In this document: piece after piece, positions 60,841 through 64,000 of the stretch | Layout: each line of letters begins with the position of its first letter | Position numbering within the stretch: position 1 is the stretch's first letter | Assembly: GCA_029582155.1 (NCBI GenBank) | Contig: CM055901.1 | Span: forward strand, 50,473,206 to 50,537,205 | DNA length: 64,000 nucleotides | Source: Panopea generosa | Lineage: Eukaryota > Mollusca > Bivalvia > Adapedonta > Hiatellidae | Reading direction: 5' to 3' | Notes under the pieces: model-generated | Database searches by the model: none | Told to the model about the DNA's origin: nothing | Seen by the model: the letters and a program-made list of their open reading frames with translations, nothing else | Program-made: the position numbers and the translations under genes

Positions 60841-61099
60841 AATTTCAATGTAATTGTTACTTTAAGTTCATACAAAGGGTCCATGAATGAATTATTTAAA
60901 TCATTGTAAATGCAAAACAGCAATAAATGGCGATATTATCTGATATTAAACAAGAAATGTCACTGTTAAGTGTTACACGCCCCCCAAATGGTCTATGAAA
61001 ATAACAATATATTTGATAATAGGTACCAATGAATCCATGAATATCAAGAGTCATGGACTGACGTTTCAGACTAGACATGCAATTTCAAGGTTGTTTTTT
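60841..61099. other. Short stretch without a recognisable gene
   Basis: AT-rich, with no frame or repeat of note. Confidence 0.4.
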
Positions 61100-61650
61100 T
61101 TTTACATTAAAGTGTGACCTTGACCTTTGTGCAACTTTGACCTTGACATATGATGTAAAGATCCGGGTATTTCTACAGGTAAATGAAGATGACACATCAT
61201 CATGACATGCTGATCACTTGTGTCAAGCTATTTTAAAATCCCTCCATGTAAAACAAAGTTACAGACCAGACATGAAATATCAAACAAACTGAAAGTGTGA
61301 CCTTGACATTTGAGGTAACGTTCTGAGTCTTAACATGACACCTCGTCATGTCATCTTGATCAATTGATAAATTGAGCCAAGTGATTTTGAAATTCATCCA
61401 TGTATAATAAAGTTACAGAGTGAACTTAAAATCTCAAATGTTGTCAAACAAACTCAAAGTGTGACCTTGACCTTTGAGGTACACGTGTGTCTTACTGGTG
61501 ACACGTCGTCATGTTATATTGATCATTTGTAGCAAGTATTAACAATATCCATCTATGCATGACAAAGTTACAGGCCGGACACAAAATACCAGATGGACGG
61601 ACACTGAGATTACTATATGCAACCCCAAAAATTTGGGGGAGGGGCATAAA
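61100..61650 (+). repeat. GTGACCTTGACCTTTG-type repeat, three subunits, ending in a hairpin
   Basis: AGTGTGACCTTGAC starts at 61111, 61294 and 61459, giving subunits of about 183 and 165 bp. Each continues with a CATGTCATCTTGATCA-like and a CATGTAAAACAAAGTTACAG-like word. The right end has AGATGGACGGACACTGAG. A stem-loop follows at about 61616-61645 (TATGC with GCATA; CCCCAAA with TTTGGGG) and then an A-run. I recognise the type as abundant in bivalve genomes, with class unknown. An 82-codon frame over this end is not a gene. Confidence 0.7.
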
Positions 61651-61905
61651 AAGAGAACATCTGCTTATTGCGGGGACAGTTAATATTATCAATTATAAAA
61701 TCTTATGTTTGGATGGAATTATTCATGTTTATATAGTTATTAGTCACCTGAACGTACAATCATTGCATTTTTATTCATATATAATGAATTCATTTGTACA
61801 AGAGTAATAAATAAGCAGAACTGTTATATGGAAAGCATGATTAATATTTGAACCAAAGCATGTTCAATTACCATAATTCATTGTACAGTCAAGCCAATTG
61901 GCTCC
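61651..61905. other. Short stretch left of the 82-bp array
   Basis: AT-rich, with no recognisable feature. Confidence 0.4.
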
Positions 61906-63405
61906 ATATACAAGGATGAAGGATGGTAGAAGCACTGAAGATGATTTGTGGCAAGCCTTGCGTCATCTTTCATACTTCTGTATGTGATTGTCAGGCAGAT
62001 TAGTTCTCAATACTGACTGAAGATGATTTGTGGCAAGCCTTGTGTCATCCTTCATACTTCTGTATGTGATTGTCAGGCAGATTAGTTCTCAATATGGACG
62101 GAAGATGATTCGTGGCAAGTCTTGCGTCATCTTTCATACTTCTGTATGTGATTGTCAGGCAGATTAGTTCTTAATATGGATGGAAGATGATTTGTGGCAA
62201 GCCTTGTGTCATCTTTCATACTTCTGTATGTGATTGTCAGGCAGATTAGTTCTCAATACTGACTGAAGATGATTTGTGGCAAGCCTTGCGTCATCCTTCA
62301 TACTTCTGTATGTGACTGTCAGGCAGATTAGTTCTCAATACTGACTGAAGATGATTTGTGGCAAGCCTTGCGTCATCCTTCATACTTCTGTATGTGATTG
62401 TCAGGCAGATTAGTTCTCAATATGGATGGAAAATGATTTGTTGCAAGCCTTGCGTCATCCTTCATACTTCTGTATGTGACTGTCAGGCAGATTAGTTCTC
62501 AATACTGACTGAAGATGATTTGTGGCAAGCCTTGCATCATCCTTCATACTTCTGTATGTGACTGTCAGGCAGATTAGTTCTCAATATGGACTGAAGATGA
62601 TTTGTGGCAAGCCTTGCGTCATCCTTCATACTTCTGTATGTGACTGTCAGGCAGATTAGTTCTCAATACTGACTGAAGATGATTTGTGGCAAGACTTGCG
62701 TCATCCTTCATACTTCTGTATGTGACTGTCAGGCAGATTAGTTCTCAATACTGACTGAAGATGATTTGTGGCAAGCTTTGTGTCATCTTTCATACTTCTG
62801 TATGTGATTGTCAGGCCAATTAGTTCTCAATACTGACTGAAGATGATTTGTGACAAGCCTTGTGTCATCTTTCATACTTCTGTATGTGACTGTCAGGCAG
62901 ATTAGTTCTCAATACTGACTGAAGATGATTTGTGGCAAGCCTTGTGTCATCTTTCATACTTCTGTATGTGATTGTCAGACCAATTAGTTCTCAATATGGA
63001 CTGAAGATGATTTGTGGCAAGCCTTGCGTCATCCTTCATACATCTGTATGTGATTGTCAGGCCAATTAGTTCTCAATATGGACTGAAGATGATTTGTGGC
63101 AAGCCTTGCGTCATCTTTCATACTTCTGTATGTGATTGTCAGGCAGATTAGTTCTCAATACTGACTGAAGATGATTTGTGGCAAGCCTTGCGTCATCTTT
63201 CATACTTCTGTATGTGATTGTCAGGCAGATTAGTTCTCAATACTGACTGAAGATCATTTGTGGCAAGCCTTGCGTCATCTTTCATACTTCTGTATGTGAT
63301 TGTCAGGCAGATTAGTTCTCAATACTGACTGAAGATGATTTGTGTCAAGCCTTGCGTCATCCTTCATACTTCTATATGTGATTGTCAGGCAGATTAGTTC
63401 TCAAT
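61906..63405. repeat. 82-bp minisatellite array, about 18 units
   Basis: The unit contains GAAGATGATTTGTGGCAAGC, CTTGCGTCATCCTTCATACT, TCTGTATGTGATTGTCAGGC and AGATTAGTTCTCAATACTGA. The word GAAGATGATT is at 61937 and 62019, giving an 82-bp period. Units are very similar, differing mainly at a few sites (GCGTCATC or GTGTCATC, GTGACTG or GTGATTG, GGCAGAT or GGCCAAT, TACTGACTG or TATGGACTG). This makes it one of the youngest or best-homogenised arrays here. Confidence 0.96.
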
Positions 63406-64000
63406 ACTCAAGGTATGCGCCAGACAAGGGAAAATAACAAGAGTTGTAAGAAGACAACAAAGCTCACCTCTGGGTGTCTAAGTCCAAAAAGGGCCATAAC
63501 TGTGCCAAAATGTTATCCAGAGTTATGGTTTCTGTCTGTGTGTGTTACATTGATGATGGTGAACACACATGCGAAGTTTCATTCAAATAATGATTAAGAT
63601 AATGGTGTGTATTGGCTGATTATCGACCTTGGCCTAGATTATATAGAGGTACACACTTTGTGTTAGTTTGGTTCAGTTCAAATGAAATATACTTTAGTTA
63701 TTGAACGGAAACGAAAAACTTGACGCCGCCCGCCCTACCGCAGACTTCACCAATTTAAAAAGTAAGCAAGGTAGAGTTATAGTTCTTGTACACTACACTT
63801 CCTCTCAATGTCCTCAGTCATTGTGTGAAGAACCAACAAAATCCTTTGAATAGTTTTGGAGTTATACTCTGGATAAAAGTGTAAATTAGCAAAGGGAGAC
63901 AATTCAAAAGGTAGAGTTATGATTCTTGTATACTGCACTTTCTCTAAATGTCCTCTGTCATGGTGTGGAGATTCAACAAAATCCTTTGAATAGTTTTGGA
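63406..64000 (+). repeat. Bivalve-type interspersed repeats at the right end of the window
   Basis: The first part contains AAAAAGGGCCATAACTGTGC and GGTGAACACACATGCGAAGT, words typical of a common bivalve repeat. The second part (63770 onward) has a 140-bp tandem subunit: GTAGAGTTAT at 63771 and 63911, each followed by a TTCTTGTA, CTGCACTT-like, TGTCCTC and AATCCTTTGAATAGTTTTGG series. It runs off the window end. Confidence 0.6.

Noticed and set aside
2406-63405. CRISPR-like arrays
   Set aside because: The repeats are head-to-tail without unique spacers, and the window is eukaryotic in character.

Overview
This window looks like non-coding nuclear DNA of a bivalve-type marine mollusc. It is AT-rich and has no convincing exon. 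It carries several interspersed repeats of the sort common in bivalve genomes: blocks around GTGACCTTGACCTTTG, 'agggccataact' blocks, tRNA-headed SINEs, and repeats that end in a hairpin followed by an A-run. The clade call rests on recognition of these repeats and is not proven.

The dominant content is tandem repeats. Eight large minisatellite arrays, plus a short ninth, cover roughly 31 kb (about 48%): a 27-bp unit (2.4-9.9 kb), a 32/35-bp unit (15.2-21.1 kb), a 57-bp unit (27.6-35.6 kb), a 47-bp unit (42.2-44.7 kb), a 97-bp unit (45.3-48.2 kb), two 26-bp units (48.4-49.2 and 50.2-51.7 kb), a 24-bp unit (51.7-52.0 kb) and an 82-bp unit (61.9-63.4 kb). The 97-, 26- and 24-bp arrays share an AGTACTCAGT core and look like one superfamily. 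Several arrays carry higher-order duplications: 1,119 bp in the 27-bp array, 625 and 1,762 bp in the 57-bp array, and 957-1,151 bp in the 97-bp array. Because 27 and 57 are multiples of three, the arrays hold long spurious open frames on both strands. I do not annotate these as genes.

Between the arrays lie mobile elements. They include a 916-bp non-autonomous hAT-like element with 16-bp terminal inverted repeats and a perfect 8-bp target duplication (12.3-13.2 kb), and two copies of one tRNA-derived SINE, one with an 11-bp target duplication inside an older repeat (55.5-55.8 kb). There are three minus-strand copies of a second tRNA-headed SINE (10.5, 22.5 and 36.9 kb), further SINE copies and fragments (0.9, 2.1 and 24.6 kb), and a foldback element with a 33-bp central palindrome (41.2-41.5 kb). 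A short-armed inverted-repeat element lies at 40.9 kb, an element is inserted in the AGTACTCAGT superarray (49.3-50.0 kb), and a broken LTR-retroelement gag-type fossil lies at 59.8-60.3 kb.

No operon or pathway is present. The window could be intergenic or part of a very large intron. The most unusual points are the density of unrelated minisatellites, the transcription-factor-like words repeated hundreds of times in them, the likeness of the 57-bp unit to a SINE 3' segment seen elsewhere in the window, and a recurrent 3' hairpin plus A-run shared by otherwise different repeats.
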